From: Hymenobacter rigui
Lineage (GTDB): Bacteria; Bacteroidota; Bacteroidia; Cytophagales; Hymenobacteraceae
Length of the DNA stretch: 64,000 bases
NCBI RefSeq assembly: GCF_003944715.1
Contig: NZ_RWIT01000017.1
Location: 1-64,000 of the forward strand
Reading direction: 5' to 3'
This document shows positions 32,012-40,712 of this stretch, in pieces. Position 1 is the first letter of the stretch; each line of letters opens with the position of its first letter. A program made the translations under genes and the position numbers. The notes beneath the pieces were generated by a model, which saw only the letters and a list, made by a program, of their open reading frames with translations, ran no database searches and had not been told where the DNA came from.

Positions 32012-32920
32012 TTATAACAGGTCGTTGGTCATGACTTCCGACAACGGCAGCTTCCGGGTTTCCAGGCCATGCTCGGCCAGCCAGTCCAGGTAGCGCTGCA
32101 CCCTGGCGGGGCTCATGTGGCCCCAGCCGGGGCCGCTGCCGTAGTATTCGGCCGTGTACTGCTGGCTTTCGAGCAGGAAAACGGGGTTGCGGTCGGCGGC
32201 CGGTACCAGCTTTTGCAGCAGTGCTACCGCCTCCTCCGGATGGTCTTTGGCGTGCAGGAAGCCCTGTCCGGACACCCGCAGGAACTTCCGGTAGGCCTCC
32301 CCGTTTTCCAGCACCCGCTTTTCCGACGCCATGATGACGGGCGAATAGCCGTACGGAATACCATACTCGGCTAGGCGGAAGCTGGTCAGCTCCACGCCCT
32401 GCTGCCGGGCCTGCACGCCTTCCCAGTTATCGAAAATCCAGGTGGCGTCGGCCTGCTGTTGCAGCAACGTGTTCCAGATGCCTAGCTTCTCGGGGTAGGT
32501 GATGGTCAGCGGATCGGTAGCACCGTCGTTTTCCAGCATCTTCGCCACTATCTGGTCCTCGTAGCGGGCTTGGTACGAGGCGTAGATTTTTCCGGCCAAA
32601 TCTTTGGGCGACTGAATATCCGGACGCTTGAGCGTGACGATGCTGCTCAGGTCTTCCGTCAGCAGGGCGGCCACGGCTATGGCATCGAACGGCCGGGCCT
32701 TGGTGCGGTAGCTGATGATGCTTTCCAGCGGGCAAAGCGCAAAATCGGCCTGCCCCAGCTCTACCTTCTTGGCTGGAGTCAGGGCGTAGTCGTCGGCCTC
32801 CGGGGTCAGCAGCTCCACCTCCAGTCCGTGCTGTGCGTACCAGCCCAGCTCCTGGGCCACCACAAAGCCCGTGTGGTTGGTGTTTACCGTCCAGTCCAGC
32901 GCAATCTTTATTTCGCTCAT
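32012..32920 (-). CDS. THI5/ThiY (NMT1)-like protein without signal peptide, in the trp cluster
   Basis: A 302-residue periplasmic-binding-protein fold of the NMT1/THI5 group: LDWTVNTNHTGFVVAQELGWY at the start is the family hallmark shared by ThiY (a pyrimidine-precursor binding protein) and yeast Thi5 (HMP-phosphate synthase). There is no signal peptide or lipobox, and no transporter genes adjoin it, so a cytosolic role is more likely than transport. The Thi5 CCCFC cluster is not seen; the corresponding region reads ADFALCPLESIISY. It lies between trpF and trpB on the same strand and is probably co-transcribed with them. What it does for tryptophan metabolism, if anything, is unclear. Confidence 0.8.
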   Translation of the reverse strand: MSEIKIALDWTVNTNHTGFVVAQELGWYAQHGLEVELLTPEADDYALTPAKKVELGQADFALCPLESIISYRTKARPFDAIAVAALLTEDLSSIVTLKRPDIQSPKDLAGKIYASYQARYEDQIVAKMLENDGATDPLTITYPEKLGIWNTLLQQQADATWIFDNWEGVQARQQGVELTSFRLAEYGIPYGYSPVIMASEKRVLENGEAYRKFLRVSGQGFLHAKDHPEEAVALLQKLVPAADRNPVFLLESQQYTAEYYGSGPGWGHMSPARVQRYLDWLAEHGLETRKLPLSEVMTNDLL

Positions 32921-32973
32921 AGCTTTTGTGTATCCGTCTTTAGCGCAATCTGCCTGTGTATGCTGCTGGCTTG

Positions 32974-33621
32974 TTATGCTTTCAACTCTTGAAAAAAAGC
33001 CTCCAGCCGGCCGGCGTCCTTGGTGCCCGGGGCGGTTTCGAAGCGGCTGTTCAGGTCCAGGGCAAACAGGCCGGGCAGCCGAAGGTTGCGCAGCGCCGCC
33101 GCGTGTTCCGGCCCGATGCCGCCGGCCAGAAAGTACGGCACCGGCAGGTTGTAGTCCTGTAGCAGCGTCCAGTCGAAGGCGGTGCCGTTGCCGCCGGGCT
33201 GGGGGCCGGCCGTGTCGAAGAGGAAGTAATCAACGCAGTCCACGTAGGGCTGGAGCTGCGCAAAGTCGAACCCCTCGCCCACCGCAAACGCCTTCACCAC
33301 CGGCACGCCGCCGGCCCGCACCGCGGCGCAGGTTTCGGGCGTTTCGTGTCCGTGAAGCTGGGCCAGTTGCAAATCATACTCCCGCACCCGCGCCAGCACC
33401 GTAGCCGCGTCGTCATCCACGAACACGCCCACCTTGCGGATGGCGGCCGGCAAGGCCCGCACCGCCGCCGCCGGCAGCCGCTCCCCCACGTACCGCTTCG
33501 ACTGCGGATAGAAGATGAACCCCAGAAAATCGGGCCGCAGCGCCGCCACCGCCCGCAGGCTGTCGGCATCAGCCATCCCGCAGATTTTGAGGTGGGGCAT
33601 GTGGTGGGTGTTGGTTGGCAT
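32974..33621 (-). CDS. trpF: Phosphoribosylanthranilate isomerase
   Basis: Amadori rearrangement of phosphoribosylanthranilate. The 215-residue barrel has LKICGM (catalytic Cys) near the start, GFIFYPQSKRYV, KVGVFVDD, QLHGHE, and LAGGIGPEH at the phosphate site. The first seven residues before MPHLKICG are non-conserved, so the ATG at 33600 is an alternative. It precedes the THI5-like gene by 53 nt. Confidence 0.95.
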   Translation of the reverse strand: MPTNTHHMPHLKICGMADADSLRAVAALRPDFLGFIFYPQSKRYVGERLPAAAVRALPAAIRKVGVFVDDDAATVLARVREYDLQLAQLHGHETPETCAAVRAGGVPVVKAFAVGEGFDFAQLQPYVDCVDYFLFDTAGPQPGGNGTAFDWTLLQDYNLPVPYFLAGGIGPEHAAALRNLRLPGLFALDLNSRFETAPGTKDAGRLEAFFQELKA

Positions 33622-33632
33622 GTGTGGGGGCT

Positions 33633-33772
33633 AAAGCTAGCTCCCCTCCTTGGAAAGGAGGGGCTGGGGGTGGTTGATTTTTAGAGTTAGAAGCTAGAGC
33701 TAGCTGTTGTTCTGACGATGGTCAACCACCCCCAACCCCTCCTTTCCAAGGAGGGGAGCTAGCTCTAGCTTT
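33633..33772. repeat. Palindromic repeat family C (copy 2), trpC-trpF junction
   Basis: Arms AAAGCTAGCTCCCCTCCTTG … with GGGTGGTTGA, inverted at 33720-33772, spacer about 45 nt. Fills the junction. Confidence 0.9.
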
Positions 33773-33779
33773 CTGACCC

Positions 33780-34592
33780 TTACAGCAACGTCACCGCCTC
33801 GGTGGCGCGGAGCTGCTGCACCAGGGCGGCGCAGGCTTTTTCGGGGCGGGAGTGGCGCATGAAGGTTTCGCCCATCAGGAAGCCGCGGTAGCCTACGGCG
33901 CGCAGGGCTTCAATGTCGGCGGCGGTGGTTAGGCCGCTTTCCGTCACCTTCACGTACTCGTCGGGAATGCGCTGGGCCAACTCGCCCGAGGTGTCGAGGC
34001 TCACGGAGAAGTCGTGCAGGTTGCGGTTGTTCACGCCTACCAGGCTCACGGCGTCGGGGTGCAGGGTTTTGTCGAGCTCCTCGGCGTTGTGGATTTCGAG
34101 CAGCACTTCCATGCCCAGGCTTTTGGCCAGCCGGCCCAGGCGCAGCACTTCCTCACCGCTGAGCACGGCCGCAATCAGCAGCACGGCATCAGCCCCGAGG
34201 CTCTTGGCTTCGATGATCTGGTACTCGTCCACTACGAAATCCTTGCGCAGGATGGGGCAGAAATTGAAGCGCCGGGCCGTGGTCAGGTCCTCGTTCTTGC
34301 CGCCGAAAAACTCCGTATCCGTCAGCACCGACAGCGCCGAAGCGCCGGCCTGCATGTAGCCCAACGTGGTGCGCTCCACCGGCGCGTGGGCGTTGATGAT
34401 GCCCTTGCTGGGCGACTTGCGCTTGAACTCGGCAATGATGCCGCTCAGATCGTCGCGCAGCAGGTAGCGGCGCAAACTCAGCGGCTGGGCCGGCATGTAG
34501 AAGCTTTGCTCCAGCAGCTTCACCGGCACCAGGCTCTGGCGGGTGGCTACTTCCTGGCGCTTATGGGCAATGATGGTATCGAGAATGGTCAT
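33780..34592 (-). CDS. trpC: Indole-3-glycerol phosphate synthase
   Basis: Ring-closes the CdRP intermediate to indole-3-glycerol phosphate. The 270-residue barrel shows GIIAEFKRKSPSKG near residue 50, the catalytic ILRKDFVVDEYQI, VGVNNRNLHDF, and SESGL-like TESGLTTAAD. It is a monofunctional TrpC, with TrpF encoded separately. Flanked on both sides by palindromic repeats. Confidence 0.96.
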   Translation of the reverse strand: MTILDTIIAHKRQEVATRQSLVPVKLLEQSFYMPAQPLSLRRYLLRDDLSGIIAEFKRKSPSKGIINAHAPVERTTLGYMQAGASALSVLTDTEFFGGKNEDLTTARRFNFCPILRKDFVVDEYQIIEAKSLGADAVLLIAAVLSGEEVLRLGRLAKSLGMEVLLEIHNAEELDKTLHPDAVSLVGVNNRNLHDFSVSLDTSGELAQRIPDEYVKVTESGLTTAADIEALRAVGYRGFLMGETFMRHSRPEKACAALVQQLRATEAVTLL

Positions 34593-34646
34593 TGTTTTGA
34601 GCTGTTAGCTACTAGCTGTTGGCTGATAGCTGTTTCGAAAATCGTG

Positions 34647-34748
34647 TGTCATCCTGAGCAGAGCGAAGGACCTTGTGCCATTCGCACGAAGCGTAACAAC
34701 AACAGTCGTTCTGGTTTGATAAGGTCCTTCGCTCCGCTCAGAATGACA
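34647..34748. repeat. Palindromic repeat family B (copy 5), trpD-trpC junction
   Basis: Arms TGTCATCCTGAGCAGAGCGA … and inverse ending CGCTCAGAATGACA. It lies 18 nt after the trpD stop. Confidence 0.9.
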
Positions 34749-34765
34749 GGACCTGTTTACTGGGC

Positions 34766-35758
34766 TCAGATAGCTGCCACCAGCTCCCGCAGCGCTTGGC
34801 GGGCGCGGCCGGAATCCAGCGACTCGCGGGCGGCGGCCAGGCTGTCGGCGAAGCTGAAGGTGGGCTCCAGGCAGCCGATGGCCAGGGCCGCGTTGGCCGT
34901 TACCACGTCGCGCTGGGCGCGGGTGGCACGGCCTTCCAGCACATCCACAAAGATGGTGGCTGATTCGGCAGCGGTACGGCCGCCGGCCAACTCCTCGGGC
35001 TGGTTCAGGGTCAGGCCCAGGTCGGCGGCCGAAACCACCCGCTCGCCTTCTGATGTGGCCAGCTTGGCGGCGGCCGTCAGCGAGAGTTCGTCGTAGCCAT
35101 CCAGGGCGTGGACCACGGCATAGCGGGTGTCGGTTTGCTGGAGCAGGTAGTGGTAGAGGCGCAGCAGCTCCAGGCTGAAGGTGCCGGCCACCTGAAACTT
35201 CGGCCGCGCGGGGTTCACCAGCGGGCCCAGGATGTTGAAGAACGTGCGCACGCCCAGCTCCCGGCGCACCGGTCCGGCGTGGCGCATGGCCGGGTGGAAG
35301 GCCGGAGCGTGCAGAAAGCAGATGCCGGCCCGTTCCAGCTGCCGCTGCAGCACGTCGTTGCCCACCCCAAACTCCACGCCCAGCTGCTGCAGCACATCCG
35401 ACGACCCGCACACCGACGACACGCCGATGTTGCCATGCTTGGTGACCTTGTAGCCGGCCCCAGCCACCACAAAGCAGGCCAGCGTACTGATGTTGAGCGT
35501 GTCCTTGCCGTCGCCGCCGGTGCCCACAATGTCCACCGTGTCGCGGGTGCCCAGCTCCGGGTCGCGGCTGAGGCTCAGCAGGGCCTCGCGGAAGCCCGCC
35601 AGCTCCGGCACCGAGATGGGCCGCATCCGGTACACGCTCATAAAGGCCGCCATTTCCGCCGCGTTGGCCTCGCCCTGCCCAATGCGCAGCATGGCTTCCA
35701 GCGCCTCGGGGTGAGTCAGCAGCTGCTGGTCGAATAGTTTATTGAGAATCTGTTTCAC
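34766..35758 (-). CDS. trpD: Anthranilate phosphoribosyltransferase
   Basis: Transfers phosphoribose from PRPP to anthranilate. In this 330-residue protein the PRPP-loop VGTGGDGKDTLNIST is intact, followed by KHGNIGVSSVCGSSDVL and the anthranilate-binding HAPAFHPAMRH. Not fused to trpG, which is encoded upstream with a family E repeat between. Confidence 0.97.
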   Translation of the reverse strand: MKQILNKLFDQQLLTHPEALEAMLRIGQGEANAAEMAAFMSVYRMRPISVPELAGFREALLSLSRDPELGTRDTVDIVGTGGDGKDTLNISTLACFVVAGAGYKVTKHGNIGVSSVCGSSDVLQQLGVEFGVGNDVLQRQLERAGICFLHAPAFHPAMRHAGPVRRELGVRTFFNILGPLVNPARPKFQVAGTFSLELLRLYHYLLQQTDTRYAVVHALDGYDELSLTAAAKLATSEGERVVSAADLGLTLNQPEELAGGRTAAESATIFVDVLEGRATRAQRDVVTANAALAIGCLEPTFSFADSLAAARESLDSGRARQALRELVAAI

Positions 35759-35812
35759 AATCAGACCGCCACGAAGGCGGGTTTGGGGGAATTGGGTGGG
35801 TAATTACCGGAG

Positions 35813-35911
35813 GTAGAGACGCAATATTTTGCGTCTCCCCGCGTGCTGATGTTGTTAGCTCCACGCTACTATTATCGTTCAACGACGAGACTCCAACTAC
35901 TGCGTCTCTAC
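35813..35911. repeat. Palindromic repeat family E (copy 4), trpG-trpD junction
   Basis: GTAGAGACGCAATATTTTGC … and inverse arm ending TGCGTCTCTAC, enclosing about 55 nt with CGTGCTGATGTTGTT. More diverged than copy 1. Confidence 0.8.
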
Positions 35912-35922
35912 ATTCAGCCTGT

Positions 35923-36489
35923 TCAGCTCAGCCAGTTGCGCAGCATCTGGTGGCCGTGCTCGGTGAGAATGGATTCGGGGTGGAACTGCACGCCGCGCAC
36001 ATCATAGTCCCGGTGGCGGAAGGCCAACACCTGACCGTCGGCGTCGAGGGCGGTGACTTCCAGCTCGGCGGGCACGCTCTCGGGGCGCACGCTCCAGCTG
36101 TGGTAGCGGCCTACTTTAAAGGTATCGGGCAGGCCGTCGAACAGCTTGTCGGCGGCCGTGAGGTGGGCGTCGGTGGCTAGGCCGTGGAGCACCTGGGGTA
36201 GGTTGTACAGCTCCCCGCCGAAGCTTTCCGCCAAGCCCTGGTGGCCCAGACACACGCCCAGAATCCGCTTGGAAGGTGCGTAGCGACGGATGATTTCGGG
36301 CATCAGGCCCGCTTCCGACGGCACGCCGGGACCGGGCGACAGCAGCACCGCGTCGTAGGCGGCCACGTTGTCCACGGCCAGCTTGTCGTTGCGAATCACG
36401 GTAACGTTGTCCGTATGCCCCAGCTCCCGCAGCACCTGCACGAGGTTATAGGTAAAGGAGTCGTAGTTGTCGAGAACGAGGATGTTCAT
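35923..36489 (-). CDS. trpG: Anthranilate/aminodeoxychorismate synthase glutamine amidotransferase
   Basis: Class I glutamine amidotransferase (188 residues) supplying ammonia to TrpE. The triad is visible: nucleophile Cys in LGVCLGHQGLAESFGG and the FHPES His/Glu region near the C-terminus. The N-terminal LVLDNYDSFTYNLVQ is typical. It may also serve PabB, which is not seen here. Between trpE and trpG lies a family F palindrome. Confidence 0.95.
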   Translation of the reverse strand: MNILVLDNYDSFTYNLVQVLRELGHTDNVTVIRNDKLAVDNVAAYDAVLLSPGPGVPSEAGLMPEIIRRYAPSKRILGVCLGHQGLAESFGGELYNLPQVLHGLATDAHLTAADKLFDGLPDTFKVGRYHSWSVRPESVPAELEVTALDADGQVLAFRHRDYDVRGVQFHPESILTEHGHQMLRNWLS

Positions 36490-36514
36490 TGAGTTCGGCC
36501 GTTTGGCCTGATGG

Positions 36515-36590
36515 TCCCAGGGCTGAAGCCCTGGGCTAGTGAGTGACTTCTATAAGGAGTGCTCCGTAGCCCAGGGCTTCAGCCCTGGGA
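36515..36590. repeat. Palindromic repeat family F (trpE-trpG junction)
   Basis: Two copies of the self-complementary TCCCAGGGCTNNAGCCCTGG unit in inverted order, about 20 nt apart. A related unit is nested in the family D palindrome near 23597. Confidence 0.88.
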
Positions 36591-36605
36591 CGGCTGCCGC
36601 CGATG

Positions 36606-38021
36606 CTACACCTGCTCAGCGGCCTGCAGCGCCTTGCGTAGGGCGGCCAGCTTGTGGTGCACTTCGTTGAGTTCGGAGTTGATGTCGGAGGCGGCTACCA
36701 CGCCGGCCCCAGCCTGGAAGTAGAGCTGGCCGGCGGTGCTCAGAAGCGAGCGGATCATGATGGCGTGGTTGAAGTCGCCGTTGAAGCCCAGGTGGCCGAT
36801 GGCGCCGCCGTAGTACCCGCGGGCTGTCGGTTCCAGGCCATCAATGAGCTGCATGGCGCGGTGTTTGGGCGCGCCCGAGAGCGTGCCGGCCGGGAAGGTA
36901 TCGGCCACCACCTGCAGCGAGTTAGTGCCGGCGGCCAGGGTGGCATTCACCTCGCTCACCAAGTGAATCACGTGCGAGTAGAACTGGATTTCGCGGAAGG
37001 TTTTCACCCGCACGTTGTCGCCGTGGCGGGCTAGGTCGTTGCGGGCCAGGTCCACCAGCATCACGTGCTCGGCGTTTTCCTTGGGGTCGTCGGCCAGCTT
37101 TTGGGCCAGAGCGGCATCCTCGGCGTCGTGGCCGGTGCGGCGGAAGGTGCCTGCAATGGGGAACAGACTGGCCTCGCGGCCCTGAATGCGCACCTGCGCC
37201 TCCGGCGACGACCCGAAAATCTTGAAGGAGCCGTAATCGAAGTAGAACAGGTAGGGCGAGGGGTTGATGGAGCGCAGCGCCCGGTACACGTTGAACTCGT
37301 CGCCCGAGAAGCCCTGCTGAAACCGGCGTGACAGCACAATCTGAAACACGTCGCCCCGCAGGCAGTGCTGCTGGCCCTGGGCCAGCACCTTGAGAAACTC
37401 CTCGTCGGTCTGGTTGGTCTGCTCCTCCCCTTCCGTCCGGAACTTGAAATCGGGCAGCGAGGGGTTGCGGATCAAGTTTACCAGCTTCGTCAGCCCGTCC
37501 TCGTCCACCTCCTGCCCCTGCAACGTGTGCTCGAACACGTACAGCTCGTTGCGGAAGTGGTTGATGGCAATGACGTAGCGGTAGGTGCCGTACAGGATAT
37601 CCGGAATCTGGCCGGCGGGCTGCTTGTCGGGGTTCAGCGTGAGGTCCTCAAAGGCCTGCACCGCCTCGTAGCCCAGGTACCCGAACAGCCCGCCCGTGAT
37701 GAAGTCGTGGCCGGTATCCTCGGTCTGGAAGCTGGCCGCAAAGGCCTGCAGGCGGGCCAGGGCCGTGCGGGGCGAGTCGAGCGTTTCGGTTTCGGTGGTA
37801 TCGTCGGGTAGCGTGAGGGTCAGCTCCCGGCCGCGCAGCTCAAAGCGGGCCAGCGGATCGAAGGCCAGGTAGCTGAACGCGTTCTGCTGGCCGTGGTAGT
37901 CGGAGCTTTCCAGCAGCAGGCAGTTGTCGTACCGGTCGCGCAGGCGCAGGTAGAGGCCCACGGGGGTGACGGTATCGGCCAGAACGCGCAGGTGGCGGGT
38001 AGTGAGCTGGTAGGTTTGCAT
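36606..38021 (-). CDS. trpE: Anthranilate synthase component I
   Basis: Makes anthranilate from chorismate with TrpG. The ATG at 38021 (MQTYQLTTRHLRVLADTVTPV) gives 471 residues; the GTG at 38066 would run through the attenuator and is not credible. The chorismate-binding domain is complete: QIVLSRRFQQGFSGDEFNVYRALR, NPSPYLFYFD, AGTFRRTGHD, and SGAPKHRAMQLIDGLEP with YYGGAIGHLGFNGD. The early LLLESSD fits the feedback Trp-binding motif (LLESx10S). Expression is expected to be governed by the trpL attenuator upstream. Confidence 0.96.
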   Translation of the reverse strand: MQTYQLTTRHLRVLADTVTPVGLYLRLRDRYDNCLLLESSDYHGQQNAFSYLAFDPLARFELRGRELTLTLPDDTTETETLDSPRTALARLQAFAASFQTEDTGHDFITGGLFGYLGYEAVQAFEDLTLNPDKQPAGQIPDILYGTYRYVIAINHFRNELYVFEHTLQGQEVDEDGLTKLVNLIRNPSLPDFKFRTEGEEQTNQTDEEFLKVLAQGQQHCLRGDVFQIVLSRRFQQGFSGDEFNVYRALRSINPSPYLFYFDYGSFKIFGSSPEAQVRIQGREASLFPIAGTFRRTGHDAEDAALAQKLADDPKENAEHVMLVDLARNDLARHGDNVRVKTFREIQFYSHVIHLVSEVNATLAAGTNSLQVVADTFPAGTLSGAPKHRAMQLIDGLEPTARGYYGGAIGHLGFNGDFNHAIMIRSLLSTAGQLYFQAGAGVVAASDINSELNEVHHKLAALRKALQAAEQV

Positions 38022-38066
38022 GAGCGGGGCTGGTTGTGTTGGTAGAGGTGGGCCAGCGCCGGGCAC

Positions 38067-38097
38067 AAAAAAAGCCCGGCTGGTCGGCCGGGCTTTT
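38067..38097 (-). terminator. trp attenuator terminator
   Basis: On the minus strand AAAAGCCCGGC – CGACCA – GCCGGGCTTTT, with the 3' arm running into a total of seven T. It ends 45 nt before the trpE ATG and starts about 30 nt after the trpL stop. Confidence 0.9.
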
Positions 38098-38127
38098 GAG
38101 TCGTTGCGAAAAAAGTAGTTCGATACC

Positions 38128-38193
38128 TTAACGCACGCACAGGCTGTCCCGTCCGGATTCTCCGTAGGGCCACCACCATGCTTGCAGGTTCAT
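38128..38193 (-). CDS. trpL: trp leader peptide
   Basis: The ATG at 38191-38193 opens a 21-codon ORF beginning MNLQAWWWPYGES, with three consecutive Trp codons at residues 6-8, and ending in TAA at 38128. With the terminator that follows, this is a classic tryptophan attenuator placed in front of trpE. Unlike the other three leaders in this window, I find no perfect TAnnTTTG box right before the ATG. The rest of the interval 38194-38343 has no other feature I can support. Confidence 0.9.
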   Translation of the reverse strand: MNLQAWWWPYGESGRDSLCVR

Positions 38194-38343
38194 CGAAATA
38201 GTCATTGCCAAAAAGTTGGTTAGGCGTTGAACGGTGCAAAGGTACGCCGGGTTCAGTGCGGCGCAAGAAAAGGCCGGTTTTTTTTACCAGCGGCTTTCAC
38301 CCTCATTCCTGGTTATAAAGCATTGCAGGCAGTGGCAGAACAG

Positions 38344-39765
38344 CTACTCTTTAATAAATGCCTGCGTACCCTGCTGCTTACTGGTAGTTACGCGCAACTG
38401 ATACAGGCCTTTGGCCAGACCGCTCACGTTAAGCGCGCCGCCAGCTTTAAGCTTGTCTTTCACTACCACCCGGCCGCTCTGGTCCAGCACTTCCACGCGG
38501 GCGTCGCGGGCATCGGTGGGCAGCTGCAGCATCAGCCGGTCTTTGGCCGGGTTGGGATACGCACTGAAGGCCAGCACGGCGGCGTTGCGGGTACCGGTAA
38601 CTACGGCAGGCCGGCTCAGCCACTGATAGGCCGCCGAAAACTCCCGCTTCCAGAACCACTCGGCGTGCTGCCCATCAGCGGGGGCGCTGAAGCTCAGGTT
38701 GGCAGCCGGTACGCCGCCCCGCGCCAACGAGTCGCGCATGGCCTGCATCAGGGGCACCATGGTCTGGCTTTCGGTAGCTCCACTCACGAAGTAGAAGCGC
38801 GTAGCCGGGTTGGCCGGGTGCTGCCGCAGGTACTGAAACAACGGCTGCTGGGCAAACCAGAACGCCGGCGAAAACACGCCCACTTTGCTGTATACCTGCG
38901 GGTACTTCAGGGCTGCATAGGTGGAAATCAGGCCGCCCATGCTGCTCCCGGCAATGCCAGTAAACTCCCGCCCGGTGAGGGTACGATAGTTCTGGTCGAT
39001 GTAAGGCTTAAGCGTCTGAACCATGAAATCCACGTACTGGTCACCCTGGCCGCCGCCATACTGGGGGTTATTCCAGGGAGAAAGCTCGTTCAGCCGCTCA
39101 CTGCCGCCGTTATCCACAGCCACTACAATAGAGCCGGTAGCATCCAGGCCCTGCTGCTGCAGCTGGCTCAGGGTTTCATCCACGCCCCACTCGCCCGAGA
39201 AGCTGGTGCAGGCATCAAACACATTCTGCCCATCGTGCATGTACAGCACGGGGTAGCGCTTGGCAGTAGCCGTACCGTAGTCGTTGGGCAGGTATATCCA
39301 GATGCGGCGCGTGCGCCCCAACTGTGGCATCTGAAACGCCGTGCTGATGATTTGTACGTTGGGTTGCAGCGCCGTGCTCTGACAGGTGCCACCACCCGCG
39401 CCCAGATCTTTCCAGTTCACTACCTGCAGATTGACGGTAGCCGGACCGCCACTAATCGTGTAGCTCCGGTTGCTGATGTCGTTGTTCTGGGCATCCGACT
39501 CAACCGTACCCCAGGAGCCCCGGGTAAATTTAAATTCTACTGTACCCGTCACGGAGGCCGGCAACGTGAGCTGGTAGCTGCCGTCGGCAGCCTTAGTCAG
39601 CGCGTGCGGCGCATTGCCGGGGTTCCAGTTGTTAAAGGAGCCCGCCATGTACAGCGTAGCGCTGGCCGGGGTGGCAGCGGGCACTGCCGTGAGGCGGAAA
39701 GTGGTTTGTGCCTGTACGTTGGTACTCGCAAGGGCTACAGCGCAGCCAAGCAAAAAATACTTCAT
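38344..39765 (-). CDS. Secreted CBM-esterase with T9SS sorting domain
   Basis: The ATG at 39765 (MKYFLLGCAVALASTNVQAQ) gives a signal peptide and 473 residues. The N-terminal domain has YMAGSFNNWNPG, as in starch-binding CBM20/48-like modules. The middle is an esterase D-type alpha/beta hydrolase with RRIWIYLPNDYG, YMHDGQNVFD and nucleophile Ser in GIAGSSMGG; the His may be in DGQHAEWFW. The C-terminus (FSAYPNPAKDRLMLQLP … GLAKGLYQLRV) is a type A T9SS sorting domain, so the protein is probably surface-exposed or released. It sits next to the SusCD locus, pointing away. Confidence 0.88.
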   Translation of the reverse strand: MKYFLLGCAVALASTNVQAQTTFRLTAVPAATPASATLYMAGSFNNWNPGNAPHALTKAADGSYQLTLPASVTGTVEFKFTRGSWGTVESDAQNNDISNRSYTISGGPATVNLQVVNWKDLGAGGGTCQSTALQPNVQIISTAFQMPQLGRTRRIWIYLPNDYGTATAKRYPVLYMHDGQNVFDACTSFSGEWGVDETLSQLQQQGLDATGSIVVAVDNGGSERLNELSPWNNPQYGGGQGDQYVDFMVQTLKPYIDQNYRTLTGREFTGIAGSSMGGLISTYAALKYPQVYSKVGVFSPAFWFAQQPLFQYLRQHPANPATRFYFVSGATESQTMVPLMQAMRDSLARGGVPAANLSFSAPADGQHAEWFWKREFSAAYQWLSRPAVVTGTRNAAVLAFSAYPNPAKDRLMLQLPTDARDARVEVLDQSGRVVVKDKLKAGGALNVSGLAKGLYQLRVTTSKQQGTQAFIKE

Positions 39766-40712
39766 AGGAAAAAGGTGGGCAGAAAGGATATAGCAAGCTA
39801 CCAACAATTCTGCTGGCGTATCTCCCGCTCACACCATTTTCCCAATAAGAGGTAGCGTCCCCTTGAGTAGTGGATAAAGACAACCTGTATTTTTCCGGGA
39901 AAATGCAGAAAACCGACAAAGCAATTTTCTGTACTGAGTGGTAAGTAAGCCCTTACGGTGAGCAACAGCGAGGAACTTTTCGCCTGCACCGAAACTCCGC
40001 TTGGCCAGCAAGGTACACTGCCATTCTCAGCCCTAGAATATATACAAAAAAACCAGCACCCTATTGATCAATTTCACACCATTGACCCGATACTTTATTG
40101 ACTCTAGATGTTGCTCTGTTTGCACACCCTTATTTCTTCTACTTGCTTTTTCACCTAGCTTCACCCATCCGAAAACAGCCTGATTTACCGCTATTTGGCC
40201 CCTGACGCATCAACACACTATCAATTCCGACTGGTTTGGTGAAAACCGTCGATTTGGTGAAATTCTATCATTCGTCTGGCTGATTAACAACCCCACTGTC
40301 AATGTAGCATTGTCGCGAGTCAATATGCGCGTGCTTCGAAAGGACCGGCTGTAAGTGCCCGTTTGTAACCTCAGGTACCGATATTATGCCTTATAGCCAC
40401 CCGTAAGAGGTCGATTCGAAAGACATTTACTACTGTCAAAATGTTGCCCCGACAACTTTTCAATAGATATCCGTCGCAAAGTCCAATTATAACGAAACCG
40501 ACTTATGGGTTTGCACTCATTGTTTTTGTTCGGCCGAACCCTTTAACTTGCGCTGTTTCTTAACGATTTGGTGATGTTGAACTCGGACGAAGCAGGTAGT
40601 ATAGAATGGGTCACTCACCCGGTTCGTCACCCGTTTTCCGCTGCTTAGGACCACTAAATTCCCACTCCGGTTTGTCCGGAAAAATCCATTTCAACCCCCT
40701 AACTCTTTTTCA
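39766..40712. other. 947-nt AT-rich regulatory interval between divergent genes
   Basis: No convincing gene lies here. It is the longest non-coding stretch in the window and much AT-richer than its surroundings. It should contain the susC promoter. Repeated short words occur: TTTGGTGAAA at 40235-40244 and 40253-40262 (18 nt apart) and GATTTGGTGA again at 40566-40575. A short perfect palindrome TTCGGCCGAA lies near 40531-40540, upstream of a weak -7-like TAACTTGC. These could be operator sites, but no adjacent regulator is encoded. Confidence 0.6.

Noticed and set aside
32012..32920. THI-box riboswitch upstream of the THI5-like gene
   Set aside because: The 53-nt gap to trpF is too short and has no thi-box-like conserved segments.
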